Below, piece after piece: positions 45,860 to 53,463 of a stretch of 64,000 bases of DNA (position 1 is its first letter; each line of letters opens with the position of its first letter). The position numbers were made by a program, and so were the translations under genes. The DNA is from Pelomonas aquatica. Lineage in GTDB: Bacteria > Pseudomonadota > Gammaproteobacteria > Burkholderiales > Burkholderiaceae_C. The notes below the pieces were generated by a model. It made no database searches, was not told the DNA's origin, and saw nothing but the letters and a program-made list of their open reading frames with translations. The stretch lies in the NCBI RefSeq assembly GCF_026712205.1, contig NZ_JAPPUW010000003.1, positions 1-64,000 on the forward strand, written 5' to 3'.

Positions 45860-46464
45860 GCCGCGAAGGCGACGGCCTCGGGCTCGGCGCGCGGCAGGGT
45901 CGCCCAGCGATCCGCGCCCAGCTCGTACAGCAATGCGGCGGCACTGCCAGGACCGTCGGACAGCGTGCCCTTCAGCCGCAGGCCCAGGCCCTCCAGCGTC
46001 TTGCGCGTGGGCGCGTTGCTGGGCAGCACGGCGGCCACGACGCTGGGCTCCTGGCGCTGCTCGAAGACCTGTGCAAAGGCGTGCTGCGCCATCTCGGACG
46101 CCAGCCCGCGCCCCCAGGCCTGGGGCGTGATCCGGTAGTAGAGGAAGAGCCCGGCATGGCCGGCGACGCTGCGGTGCATCAGGCCGCCGAAGCCGATCAG
46201 GTCCTCGGGCCGTTCGCGCTCGGCAATGGCCCAGTGGCCGAAGCCGCGGGCCTGCCAGTGGTCCATCCAGGCCTGGAGCTGGTTCCGCGTCGCGTCGCGG
46301 CCCTGCGGCGTCGCGGCGGCACAGAAGCGCGTCACGGCCGGGTCGGCGTAGAGCGCCACCAGGGCATCCAGATCGCCGTCCCGCGGAGGGCGCAGCACCA
46401 GGCGGCGGGTAACCATGGCTGCCGGCACGGCGGCGACGGGCTCGCGGGACTCACTCAGAACCAT
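45856..46464 (-). CDS. GNAT family N-acetyltransferase (RimJ/RimL type)
   Basis: 202 residues. RLVLRPPRDGDLDALVALYADPAVTRF at the N-terminus, GHWAIAERERPEDLIGFGGL and the acetyl-CoA motif ITPQAWGRGLASEMAQHAFAQVFEQ are typical of the RimJ/RimL group (Acetyltransf_3). The C-terminal NAPTRKTLEGLGLRLKG corresponds to motif B. The start may be 46464 or the internal ATG at 46416. The stop codon lies inside the end of the inverted-repeat element, so the last residues may have been altered by its insertion. Substrate unknown. Confidence 0.87.
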   Translation of the reverse strand: MVLSESREPVAAVPAAMVTRRLVLRPPRDGDLDALVALYADPAVTRFCAAATPQGRDATRNQLQAWMDHWQARGFGHWAIAERERPEDLIGFGGLMHRSVAGHAGLFLYYRITPQAWGRGLASEMAQHAFAQVFEQRQEPSVVAAVLPSNAPTRKTLEGLGLRLKGTLSDGPGSAAALLYELGADRWATLPRAEPEAVAFAA

Positions 46465-46579
46465 GGAACGGCGCGAAACTCGGTGAAAACCCTAGGGTAT
46501 CCACGAGAGGCGCCGGGGGGAAGCCCGCGATGACGGGTGTTGTCGCATTCCCGTCACAAATGCACACAATCGGCGCCGG

Positions 46580-46816
46580 TCAGTCGCGCGTCTCCACCTT
46601 CACGCGCTTGAACCGCGAGCCGCCGCCGCTGTGGATGTCGACGGCGGACTTGGCCACGCCGAAGTGCTTGGCCACCAGCGCGATCAGCTCGGCATTCGCC
46701 TTGCCGTCCACCGGCGGCGACTTGAGCCAGGCCGTCCAGCTGCCGTCGGCCTCCTGGACCAGCGCGGACCGCGAGGATCCGGGCTTGGCCTTGAGCTGCA
46801 GCGTGGTCGTGCTCAT
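46580..46816 (-). CDS. DUF167 (YggU) family protein
   Basis: 78 residues. The compact alpha/beta fold is recognised by LQLKAKPGSSRSAL, WLKSPPVDGKANAELIALVAKHFGVAKSAVDIHSGGGSRFKRVKV. Structures are known for the family but no clear function. The start at 46816 (MSTTTLQ) matches homologues; the upstream open frame crosses a hairpin block. It is 142 bases after htpG on the same strand. Confidence 0.9.
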   Translation of the reverse strand: MSTTTLQLKAKPGSSRSALVQEADGSWTAWLKSPPVDGKANAELIALVAKHFGVAKSAVDIHSGGGSRFKRVKVETRD

Positions 46817-46873
46817 TGGTGCACCCTTCGCGCTGCGCGCTTGCCTGGCCGAGCCGGACAGGCGTTTGCCAGG

Positions 46874-46927
46874 CTTGCGATGCCCACAGGGCATCGCAAG
46901 TCCGGGCGCACTCCCGCCAAGCGGGAG
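46874..46927 (-). terminator. Hairpin block between htpG and the DUF167 gene
   Basis: A perfect 12-base hairpin CTTGCGATGCCC-ACA-GGGCATCGCAAG (46874-46900) and a 7-base hairpin CTCCCGC-CAA-GCGGGAG (46911-46927) follow the htpG stop. No clear U-run, so Rho-independent termination is only possible; the larger hairpin could also be a repeat of the REP type. Confidence 0.45.
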
Positions 46928-46958
46928 CGAGCTTGCTTGGGGCGGCCCGGCGCGGCGC

Positions 46959-48839
46959 TCAACCAATCAGCAGCGCGTTGACGCGGCGCACATAGGCGGC
47001 CGGGTCTTCCAGGTGGCCGCCCTCGGCCAGCACGGCCTGGTCGAACAGCACCTGGGCCAGGTCGTCGAAGCGGCTGCTGCCGTCGAGCTTCTTCACGAGG
47101 GCATGCTCGGCGTTGATCTCCAGCGTGGGCTTGCTCTCGGGGGCGGCCTGGCCGGCCTGCTTCAGCAGCCGCGCCAGGTGGCCGCTCACGTCGCCCTCTT
47201 CCACGACGATGCAGGCGGGTGAATCAACCAGGCGGGTCGTGACGCGCACGTCCTTGGCGCGGTCCTTCAGCGATTCCTTGAGCTTGTCGATCAGCGGCTT
47301 CAGGCTCTCGGCGACTTCCTCGGCCTTCTTCTTTTCGTCCTCGTCCTGCAGCTTGCCCAGGTCCACGGCGCCCTTGGCGACCGACTGCAGCGGCTTGCCC
47401 TCGAACTCGTAGAGGTGGCTCAGCATCCACTCGTCCACGCGGTCCACCAGCAGTAGCACCTCGATGCCCTTCTTGCGGAAGATCTCCAGCTGCGGGCTGT
47501 GCTTGGCCGCGGCCAGGGAGTCGGCGGTGATGTAGTAGACGGCCTCCTGGCCTTCCTTCATGCGGCCGACGTAGTCCGCCAGGCTCACGCCCTCGTCGGC
47601 CTGCGTGGACGCGAAGCGGAACAGCTTGGCCAGGCGCTCCTGGTTGGCGTGGTCTTCGCCGATGCCTTCCTTCAGCACCTGGCCGAAGTCCTTCCAGAAG
47701 TCGGCGTACTTCTGCTTCTCGGCGGCGTCCTCGCTGTTGGCCAGGCTCTCCAGCATGCCCAGCACGCGCTTGGTCGAGCCCTCGCGGATGGCGCGCACGT
47801 CGCGGCTTTCCTGCAGCAGCTCGCGGCTGACGTTCAGCGGCAGATCGGCCGAATCGATGACGCCCTTGACGAAGCGCAGGTAGACCGGCATCAGCGCCTC
47901 GGCGTCGTCCATGATGAAGACGCGCTTCACGTACAGCTTCACGCCGCCGCGCTTGTCGCGGTTCCACAGGTCGAAGGGCGCCTTGGCCGGGATGTAGAGC
48001 AGCTGGGTGTACTCGCTGCGGCCCTCAACGCGGTTGTGCGTGTAGGCCAGCGGCGCCTCGCTGTCGTGGCTGATCTGCTTGTAGAACTCCTCGTATTGCT
48101 CTTGCGTGACCTCGCTCTTGCTGCGGCTCCAAAGCGCCGAGGCCTTGTTCACCGGCTCCCACTCGTCGGTGACGACCTGCTTGGCCGCCTCGGCGTCCCA
48201 GGTCTCCTTCTTCATCAGGATGGGCAGGGAGATGTGGTCGCTGTATTTGCTGACCGTGGACTTGACGCGCCAGGTCTTCAGGAACTCCTGCTCGTCCTCG
48301 CGCAGGTGCAGGATCACGTCGGTGCCGCGGCCGGGCTTGGTGATGGCCTCGATCTCGTATTCACCCGTGCCCTCGCTGCTCCAGCGCACGCCCTGGTCCG
48401 CGGGCAGGCCCGCGCGGCGGGTCTCGACGGTGATGCGGTCGGCGACGATGAAGCCGGAGTAGAAGCCCACGCCGAACTGGCCGATGAGCTGGGCATCCTT
48501 CTTCTGGTCGCCTTCGAGCCGGGCCATGAACTCGCGCGTGCCGCTCTTGGCGATGGTGCCGAGATGCGCGGCGGCCTCGTCGGCGCTCATGCCGATGCCG
48601 TTGTCGCTGATGGTCAGCGTCCTGGCGGCCTCGTCGAAGCTGATGCGCACCTCCAGGTTGGGCGCGTCCTCGAACAGCGCGGCCTTGTCCAGCGCCTCGA
48701 AGCGCAGTTTGTCGCAGGCGTCGCTGGCGTTGCTCACCAGCTCGCGCAGGAAGATCTCCTTGTTCGAGTACAGCGAATGGGTGACGAGGTGCAGGATCTG
48801 CTTGACTTCGGCCTGGAAGGCGTGGGTTTGCTTGGTCAT
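46959..48839 (-). CDS. htpG: Molecular chaperone HtpG (Hsp90)
   Basis: 626 residues, usual length. The N-terminal ATPase has the Hsp90 motifs [49 protein letters not shown] and [22 protein letters not shown]. The middle domain has the [28 protein letters not shown] block, and the C-terminal dimerisation domain ends near [10 protein letters not shown] stress chaperone acting with DnaK. A sigma-32 promoter lies immediately upstream at 48872-48899. Confidence 0.98.
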   Translation of the reverse strand: MTKQTHAFQAEVKQILHLVTHSLYSNKEIFLRELVSNASDACDKLRFEALDKAALFEDAPNLEVRISFDEAARTLTISDNGIGMSADEAAAHLGTIAKSGTREFMARLEGDQKKDAQLIGQFGVGFYSGFIVADRITVETRRAGLPADQGVRWSSEGTGEYEIEAITKPGRGTDVILHLREDEQEFLKTWRVKSTVSKYSDHISLPILMKKETWDAEAAKQVVTDEWEPVNKASALWSRSKSEVTQEQYEEFYKQISHDSEAPLAYTHNRVEGRSEYTQLLYIPAKAPFDLWNRDKRGGVKLYVKRVFIMDDAEALMPVYLRFVKGVIDSADLPLNVSRELLQESRDVRAIREGSTKRVLGMLESLANSEDAAEKQKYADFWKDFGQVLKEGIGEDHANQERLAKLFRFASTQADEGVSLADYVGRMKEGQEAVYYITADSLAAAKHSPQLEIFRKKGIEVLLLVDRVDEWMLSHLYEFEGKPLQSVAKGAVDLGKLQDEDEKKKAEEVAESLKPLIDKLKESLKDRAKDVRVTTRLVDSPACIVVEEGDVSGHLARLLKQAGQAAPESKPTLEINAEHALVKKLDGSSRFDDLAQVLFDQAVLAEGGHLEDPAAYVRRVNALLIG

Positions 48840-48871
48840 GGCGGGTGGGGTCAGAAAGCGCGACGCGGCCG

Positions 48872-48899
48872 AAGTGAGGCCGCGTCCAGGGGTTTCAAG
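48872..48899 (-). promoter_or_regulatory. Sigma-32 (heat-shock) promoter of htpG
   Basis: On the minus strand, CTTGAAA (48899-48893) is a perfect -35 of the sigma-32 class. After a 13-base spacer comes CCTCACTT (48879-48872) as -10, against the consensus CCCCATTT. Transcription would begin about 25 bases before the htpG ATG. An 8-base inverted repeat ACGCGGCC/GGCCGCGT (48863-48870, 48878-48885) overlaps the -10. Confidence 0.75.
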
Positions 48900-48905
48900 T
48901 GAGGG

Positions 48906-49217
48906 TCAGTAAGACACGGCAAGCCGGGGCACGTCGATTTTGACCAGCGCCTTGGACAAGGCGCCGGCCGCCGCGCGGGCATAGTCCAGCGCCCAGGCCG
49001 CATCGGCAAAGCCGGCCGGCCCGGCCGCGGCGGCGACCTGGATGAGCTTGTCCGCCAGCAGCACCTTGCCGGAGCCGCGCAGGGGCTCGCACTCCAGCCG
49101 GACGAAGGCCTCGTCCAGCCAGCGGCGGGCGGCGTCGAAACTCAGCACCTCGGCGCCGTCGAGCTGCAGCTCGATGGGCGCGGCGCTGTCGAAGAGGACG
49201 GTGATCCGGGCTTGCAT
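48906..49217 (-). CDS. Conserved hypothetical protein
   Basis: 103 residues, no recognised family, no membrane segment. The N-terminus (MQARITVLFDSAAPIELQLDGAEVLSFDAARRWLDEAF) is a predicted strand-strand-helix; the C-terminal half is helical and Ala-rich. It lies between aroG (13 bases) and the htpG promoter on the same strand and could be the second gene of the aroG transcript. Codon use looks like that of its neighbours, so it is likely real. No function can be offered. Confidence 0.7.
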   Translation of the reverse strand: MQARITVLFDSAAPIELQLDGAEVLSFDAARRWLDEAFVRLECEPLRGSGKVLLADKLIQVAAAAGPAGFADAAWALDYARAAAGALSKALVKIDVPRLAVSY

Positions 49218-49230
49218 GGCCCGGATTGTG

Positions 49231-50358
49231 TCAGCGCCGCGCCTTCACCGCCTGCGACAGCACGTCCAGCACCGCCAGCGAGTCGTCCCAGCCCAGGCAG
49301 GCGTCGGTGATGCTCTTGCCGTATTCGAGCTTGGCGGCATCGTCCTTGCCCGGCGTGAACTTCTGGGCGCCGTCGTGCAGATGGCTCTCGACCATCACGC
49401 CGAAGATGCTCCTGCTGCCTTCGCGCAGCTGGCCGGCGATGTCGCGCGCCACGTCCAGCTGGCGCTGGTGCTGCTTGCTGCTGTTGGCGTGCGAGCAGTC
49501 CACCATCAGGCGCTGCGGCAGCTTGGCCTTGTCCAGGTCGGCGCAGGCCGCGGCGACGCTCTGCGCGTCGTAGTTGGGCGCCTTGCCGCCGCGCAGGATG
49601 ACGTGGCAGTCCTCGTTGCCGCGCGTCTCGACGATGGCGACCTGGCCGTTCTTGTGCACAGACAGGAAGTGGTGGCCGCGCGCCGCGGCCTGGATGGCGT
49701 CGGTCGCGATCTTGATGTTGCCGTCGGTGCCGTTCTTGAAGCCGATGGGCGCCGACAGGCCCGAGGCCAGCTCGCGATGCACCTGGCTCTCGGTCGTGCG
49801 CGCGCCGATGGCGCCCCAGGCGATCAGGTCGCCGATGTACTGCGGCGAGATCACGTCCAGGAACTCGCTGCCGGCCGGCATGCCCAGGCGGTTGATCTCC
49901 AGCAGCAGCTGGCGGGCGATGCGCAGGCCCTCGTCGATGCGATAGCTCTCGTCCAGGTAGGGGTCGTTGATGAGGCCCTTCCAGCCCACCGTCGTGCGCG
50001 GCTTCTCGAAGTAGACGCGCATGACGATCTCCAGCGTGTCGGCGTACTTCTCGCGCTGAGCCTTGAGCTTGCGGGCGTAGTCGATGGCGGCCGTCGGGTC
50101 GTGGATGGAGCAGGGGCCGATGACGACGAGCAGCCGGTCGTCCTGGCTGCCCATGATCCTGCGGATACTCTGGCGCGTCTGGCTGATGAGGCCTTCCATC
50201 GCGGTGCCGCGGATCGGGAAGAAGCGGATCAGGTGCTCCGGCGGCGGCAGCGGCGTGATGTCGAGGATGCGCTCGTCATCGGTGGCGCTGGTCTTGTCGT
50301 CCTGCGAGTACCAGCGCTGGGCTTCGGGTTCGACGGACTGGAGCTTGGTTGCATTCAT
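49231..50358 (-). CDS. aroG: 3-deoxy-7-phosphoheptulonate (DAHP) synthase, class I
   Basis: 375 residues of the AroFGH type, which joins phosphoenolpyruvate and erythrose 4-phosphate as the first step of aromatic amino acid synthesis. Conserved blocks are LLVVIGPCSIHDPTAAIDYARKL, MRVYFEKPRTTVGWKGLINDP, GARTTESQVHRELASGLSAPIGFKNGTDG, the metal and substrate region VMVDCSHANSSKQ and FGVMVESHL. It is probably feedback-sensitive to one aromatic amino acid. The leader upstream (50378-50502) has all parts of a transcription attenuator with a Phe/Tyr/Trp-rich leader peptide, pointing to control by phenylalanine. Confidence 0.97.
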   Translation of the reverse strand: MNATKLQSVEPEAQRWYSQDDKTSATDDERILDITPLPPPEHLIRFFPIRGTAMEGLISQTRQSIRRIMGSQDDRLLVVIGPCSIHDPTAAIDYARKLKAQREKYADTLEIVMRVYFEKPRTTVGWKGLINDPYLDESYRIDEGLRIARQLLLEINRLGMPAGSEFLDVISPQYIGDLIAWGAIGARTTESQVHRELASGLSAPIGFKNGTDGNIKIATDAIQAAARGHHFLSVHKNGQVAIVETRGNEDCHVILRGGKAPNYDAQSVAAACADLDKAKLPQRLMVDCSHANSSKQHQRQLDVARDIAGQLREGSRSIFGVMVESHLHDGAQKFTPGKDDAAKLEYGKSITDACLGWDDSLAVLDVLSQAVKARR

Positions 50359-50381
50359 CTTCGGGACCTCGGAAATGAAAA

Positions 50382-50410
50382 AACCGCCGGGCTTTTGGGG
50401 CCCGGCGGTT
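50382..50410 (-). terminator. Attenuator terminator in the aroG leader
   Basis: On the minus strand, AACCGCCGGGC-CCCAAAA-GCCCGGCGGTT followed by a T-run (six T from the arm end on) forms a perfect 11-base terminator 24 bases before the aroG start. Its 5' arm (50402-50409) is exactly complementary over 8 bases to the end of the upstream leader peptide gene (50452-50459), which can form the competing antiterminator. Confidence 0.88.
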
Positions 50411-50439
50411 CTTGGGGAGTCTGGGTTCGGCGCGCGCGC

Positions 50440-50502
50440 TCAGGACTCTCCACCGCCGGAGCGGGGAAAAAACCAAAAGCGAAAGTAAGCGGCGCGGGAC
50501 AT
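50440..50502 (-). CDS. aroG leader peptide (attenuation)
   Basis: A 20-codon reading frame from ATG at 50502 to TGA at 50440-50442. Residues 6-12 read YFRFWFF: six aromatic codons (four Phe, one Tyr, one Trp) in seven, followed by PRSGGGES. It is followed by the terminator at 50382-50410 before aroG. Stalling of the ribosome on the Phe codons would leave codons 15-17 (CCGGCGGT) free to pair with the terminator's 5' arm; completing translation would mask them and allow termination. The Shine-Dalgarno sequence is weak, so translation may be leaderless or begin at the in-frame GTG two codons upstream. Identity as a regulatory leader is an inference from these parts. Confidence 0.78.
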   Translation of the reverse strand: MSRAAYFRFWFFPRSGGGES

Positions 50503-50560
50503 GGGCACGGAATCTAGCACGGCGGCAGGCATGGGCTTTCGCGAGACGCCAAGGATCGCT

Positions 50561-52024
50561 TCAGGCCGTGCCGCCTACCGTCAGGCCGTCGATGCGCAGC
50601 GTCGGCTGGCCCACGCCCACCGGCACGCTCTGCCCCTCCTTGCCGCAGACGCCCACGCCGGTGTCGAGCTGCATGTCGTTGCCGATCATGCTGACGCGGG
50701 TCAGCGCGTCCGGCCCGTTGCCGATCAGGGTGGCGCCCTTGACGGGGTAAAGGATCCTGCCGTTCTCGACCCAGTAGGCCTCGCTGGCCGAGAACACGAA
50801 CTTGCCGCTCGTGATGTCGACCTGGCCGCCGCCGAAGTTGGTGGCGTACAGGCCCTTCTTGATGGACGCGACGATCTCCTTCGGGTCGTTCTTGCCGCCC
50901 AGCATGTAGGTGTTGGTCATGCGCGGCATGGGCACATGGGCATAGCTCTCGCGGCGGCCGTTGCCGGTCGGGGCGGTCTTCATCAGCCGCGCGTTCATCG
51001 CGTCCTGGATATAGCCCTTCAGGATGCCGTCCTCGATCAGCACATTGCGCTGGCTGGCGCAGCCCTCGTCGTCGACGTTGAGCGAGCCGCGGCGGTCGGG
51101 CAGCGTGCCGTCGTCCAGCACGGTGACGCCCTTGGCCGCGACGCGCTGGCCGATGCGGCCCGAGAAGGCGCTGGAGCCCTTGCGGTTGAAGTCGCCCTCC
51201 AGCCCATGGCCGACGGCCTCGTGCAGCAGCACGCCGGGCCAGCCGGGGCCGACGACGACGGTCATCTCGCCGGCCGGCGCGGGGCGGCTGTCGAGATTGG
51301 TCAGCGCCGCATGCACGGCCTGCTCGACATAGCTCGCGATCATCTCGTCCGTGAAAAGCCCCAAGCCGAAGCGGCCGCCGCCGCCGCCCGAGCCTACCTC
51401 GCGGCGGCCGTTGCTCTCGGCGATGACGGTGATGGACAGGCGCACCAGCGGGCGCACGTCGGCGGCCAGCGTGCCGTCGGCGCGGGCGATCAGCACGACC
51501 TCGTGCTCGGCGGCCAGGCCGGCCATGACCTGGGCGACGCGCGGGTCCTTGGCGCGCGCCAGCTTCTCGGTGCGCTCCAGCAGCGCGACCTTGGCCGCGC
51601 TGTCCAGGCTGGCGATGGGGTCGGCCACGCCGTAGAGCTCGCGGCTGCCGGCCACGCGGCTCTGGCTCGGCACCTTGACCTTCTTGCTCTGGCCGGCGGC
51701 AGCGATGGTGCGCACGGTGCGGGCGGCGTCCAGCAGCGAATCCAGGGAGATGTCGTCGGAGTAGGCGAACGCCGTCTTCTCGCCCGCCACGGCGCGCACG
51801 CCGACACCCTGGTCGATGCTGAAGGACCCGCTCTTCACGATGCCCTCCTCCAGGCTCCAGCCCTCGGCGCGCGTGGTCTGGAAGTAGAGGTCGGCGTCGT
51901 CGACCCGATGCTCGGTGATGAGGCGCAACGCCTGCGTGAGCGAAGCCTCGCTCAGGCCAAAGGGCTCCAGCAGCGCGGCGCGGGCGGTGGCGAGACGGGC
52001 AAGGGTGGGTTCGACGGCGATCAT
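50561..52024 (-). CDS. tldD: Metalloprotease TldD
   Basis: 487 residues of the TldD/PmbA family. The zinc motif HEAVGHGLEGDFN (HExxxH) is at about residues 245-257, with the conserved Asn/Asp-rich GCASQRNVLIEDGILKGYIQD, ESYAHVPMPRMTNTYMLGGKNDPKEI, NFGGGQVDITSGKFVFSASEAYWVENG and TLIGNGPDALTRVSMIGNDM blocks. TldD works with PmbA (TldE) as a heteromeric peptidase that degrades unfolded peptides and matures some RiPPs; PmbA is not in the window. Its stop is 58 bases before the aroG leader peptide ATG. Confidence 0.97.
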   Translation of the reverse strand: MIAVEPTLARLATARAALLEPFGLSEASLTQALRLITEHRVDDADLYFQTTRAEGWSLEEGIVKSGSFSIDQGVGVRAVAGEKTAFAYSDDISLDSLLDAARTVRTIAAAGQSKKVKVPSQSRVAGSRELYGVADPIASLDSAAKVALLERTEKLARAKDPRVAQVMAGLAAEHEVVLIARADGTLAADVRPLVRLSITVIAESNGRREVGSGGGGGRFGLGLFTDEMIASYVEQAVHAALTNLDSRPAPAGEMTVVVGPGWPGVLLHEAVGHGLEGDFNRKGSSAFSGRIGQRVAAKGVTVLDDGTLPDRRGSLNVDDEGCASQRNVLIEDGILKGYIQDAMNARLMKTAPTGNGRRESYAHVPMPRMTNTYMLGGKNDPKEIVASIKKGLYATNFGGGQVDITSGKFVFSASEAYWVENGRILYPVKGATLIGNGPDALTRVSMIGNDMQLDTGVGVCGKEGQSVPVGVGQPTLRIDGLTVGGTA

Positions 52025-52039
52025 GGGCGGGATTCTGCG

Positions 52040-52129
52040 TCAAGGCGCCGCGAAAGCCGCCGCCAGCGCATCGAAGACCCGGCGCAGGCGCGGGGTGTCG
52101 CGCAGCTCGCGGTGGGCCGCCAACTGCAT
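52040..52129 (-). pseudogene. C-terminal remnant of a LysR-type regulator
   Basis: 29 codons ending in TGA read MQLAAHRELRDTPRLRRVFD then ALAAAFAAP. This is the typical C-terminal end of LysR-family regulators (HxELRxTPRxRxxFDxL). Nothing of the helix-turn-helix or effector domain remains, and the frame is open back to the rsmI stop codon. An 8-base tandem duplication CTCTCAAC (52140-52155) marks the junction. It is best read as the leftover of a deleted gene. Confidence 0.6.
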
Positions 52130-52150
52130 GGGCGAAAGACTCTCAACCTC

Positions 52151-53104
52151 TCAACACTCGCGCTTCAGCAGCAGCCCGGCGTCGTAGAGCGCATTGCGCG
52201 GCGCGCCGCTGATCTGAGCCGCCAGCGCGACCGCCTGCTTCAGCGGCAGCTCGGCCATCAGCAGCTTCAGCACACGCAGGGCCTCGTCGTCGAGGGCCGC
52301 GTCGCCGCGGGCCGCCGCCTCGGCATGGATGGCCAGCGCGAATTCGCCGCGCTGGCGCTGCGCATCTGCCGCCAGCCAGGCGGGCAGCTCAGCGGCCGGC
52401 GCCGTGTGCACGGTCTCGAACTGCTTGGTCAGCTCGCGGCCCAGCGTCACGCGGCGCGCGGGCGCCAGCTCGGCCAGCAAGCTCACGAGGTCGGCGATGC
52501 GGTGCGGTGCCTCGAAGAGGATCTGGCTCTGCTCGGCCTGGGCCAGCAGGCCCTGCAGCCGCGTGCGGCGCTCGCCGCCCTTGGTGGGCAGGAAGCCGGC
52601 GAAGGCAAAGCCCTGGGCCGCCGCGTCGCCCGCCACGCTGAGCAGGGTGACCGCGCTGCTGGCGCCCGGGATGGGCAGAATCCGGCATCCGGCCGCCGCG
52701 GCGCGGGACACCAGCACGGCGCCCGGGTCTGACACGGCCGGCGTGCCGGCGTCCGACACATAGGCCACGCGCTCGCCGGCCGCCAGCCGCGCGAGCACGG
52801 CGCCGGAGGCCTCCTGCTCGTTGTGCTGGTGCAGCGCGATCAGCGGCTTGTGCAGGCCCAGGTGGCGCAGCAGCACGGCGCTCTGGCGCGTGTCCTCGCA
52901 GGCCACGGCGTCCACCAGGCCCAGCACATGGATGGCGCGCAGGCTGAGGTCGGCCAGGTTGCCGATGGGCGTGGCGACGACATAGAGCGCCGCGGCGGGA
53001 TACTGCTGGCCGCCGGCCGCGGCCTGCGCGGCCTGACGCAGCAAAGGGGAGTCGGCGTTGTTCAACTGGGGGTCTCGATCTGGGGCGCGGGCGGCCACCG
53101 GCAC
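52151..53104 (-). CDS. rsmI: 16S rRNA (cytidine(1402)-2'-O)-methyltransferase RsmI
   Basis: 317 residues in the longest form. The enzyme methylates the 2'-OH of C1402 in 16S rRNA. Hallmarks: ALYVVATPIGNLADLSLRAIHVL, VACEDTRQSAVLLRHLGL, VAYVSDAGTPAVSDPGAVLV and FAFAGFLPTKGGERRTRLQ of the tetrapyrrole-methylase fold. The ATG start at 53104 overlaps the divergent yraN start by 47 bases; a TTG at 53044 (just before the conserved core) would avoid this. In E. coli the order rsmI(yraL)-lpoA-yraN-diaA-dolP is known; here lpoA is missing and rsmI is divergent. Confidence 0.95.
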   Translation of the reverse strand: MPVAARAPDRDPQLNNADSPLLRQAAQAAAGGQQYPAAALYVVATPIGNLADLSLRAIHVLGLVDAVACEDTRQSAVLLRHLGLHKPLIALHQHNEQEASGAVLARLAAGERVAYVSDAGTPAVSDPGAVLVSRAAAAGCRILPIPGASSAVTLLSVAGDAAAQGFAFAGFLPTKGGERRTRLQGLLAQAEQSQILFEAPHRIADLVSLLAELAPARRVTLGRELTKQFETVHTAPAAELPAWLAADAQRQRGEFALAIHAEAAARGDAALDDEALRVLKLLMAELPLKQAVALAAQISGAPRNALYDAGLLLKREC

Positions 53105-53447
53105 CGCGGGTGAGGATGCCGCGCTGGCTCATCTGCAGCGCGCCGGGTTGAAGCTGCTGGAGCGGAATTATCGAGTCGCCGCCGGCCCCAGCCGCCGCGC
53201 CGGCGAGGTGGACCTGATCCTGCGCGACCGCGACGGCACGCTGGTCTTCGTCGAGGTGAGGGCGCGGGCCGATGCCTCGCACGGCGGCGCGGCGGCCAGC
53301 GTGACGGCGCGCAAGCAGCGCAGCCTGATCTACGCCGCCCGGCACTACCTGCTGCGCCACGCCAGCCCGCCGCCCTGCCGCTTCGACGTCGTCGCCATCG
53401 ACGGCGCCGAACTCACTTGGTTACAAGGGGCCTTCGACGCGGGGTGA
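53058..53447 (+). CDS. yraN: YraN/UPF0102 family endonuclease-like protein
   Basis: 129 residues of the UPF0102 family with a Holliday-junction-resolvase-like nuclease fold. Conserved: GEDAALAHLQRAGLKLLERNYR, the catalytic AGEVDLILRDRDGTLVFVEVRARADASHGGAAASVTARKQRSLIYAARHYL (Glu, Asp, ExK-like ExR) and CRFDVVAID. The start is a TTG at 53058; a later start is possible. It is followed by the diaA-like gene after 16 bases. Confidence 0.92.
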   Translation: MFNWGSRSGARAATGTAGEDAALAHLQRAGLKLLERNYRVAAGPSRRAGEVDLILRDRDGTLVFVEVRARADASHGGAAASVTARKQRSLIYAARHYLLRHASPPPCRFDVVAIDGAELTWLQGAFDAG

Positions 53448-53463
53448 CTATGATTTGTTCCAC

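Noticed and set aside
45612-46130. Open frames inside and across the inverted-repeat element
   Set aside because: They extend through the repeat arms and into the antisense of the GNAT gene; no ribosome binding site and no family resemblance.
50276-50476. A 66-codon minus-strand frame overlapping the start of aroG and its leader
   Set aside because: It runs out of frame through the attenuator terminator and the aroG start; the 20-codon aromatic leader frame explains this region better.
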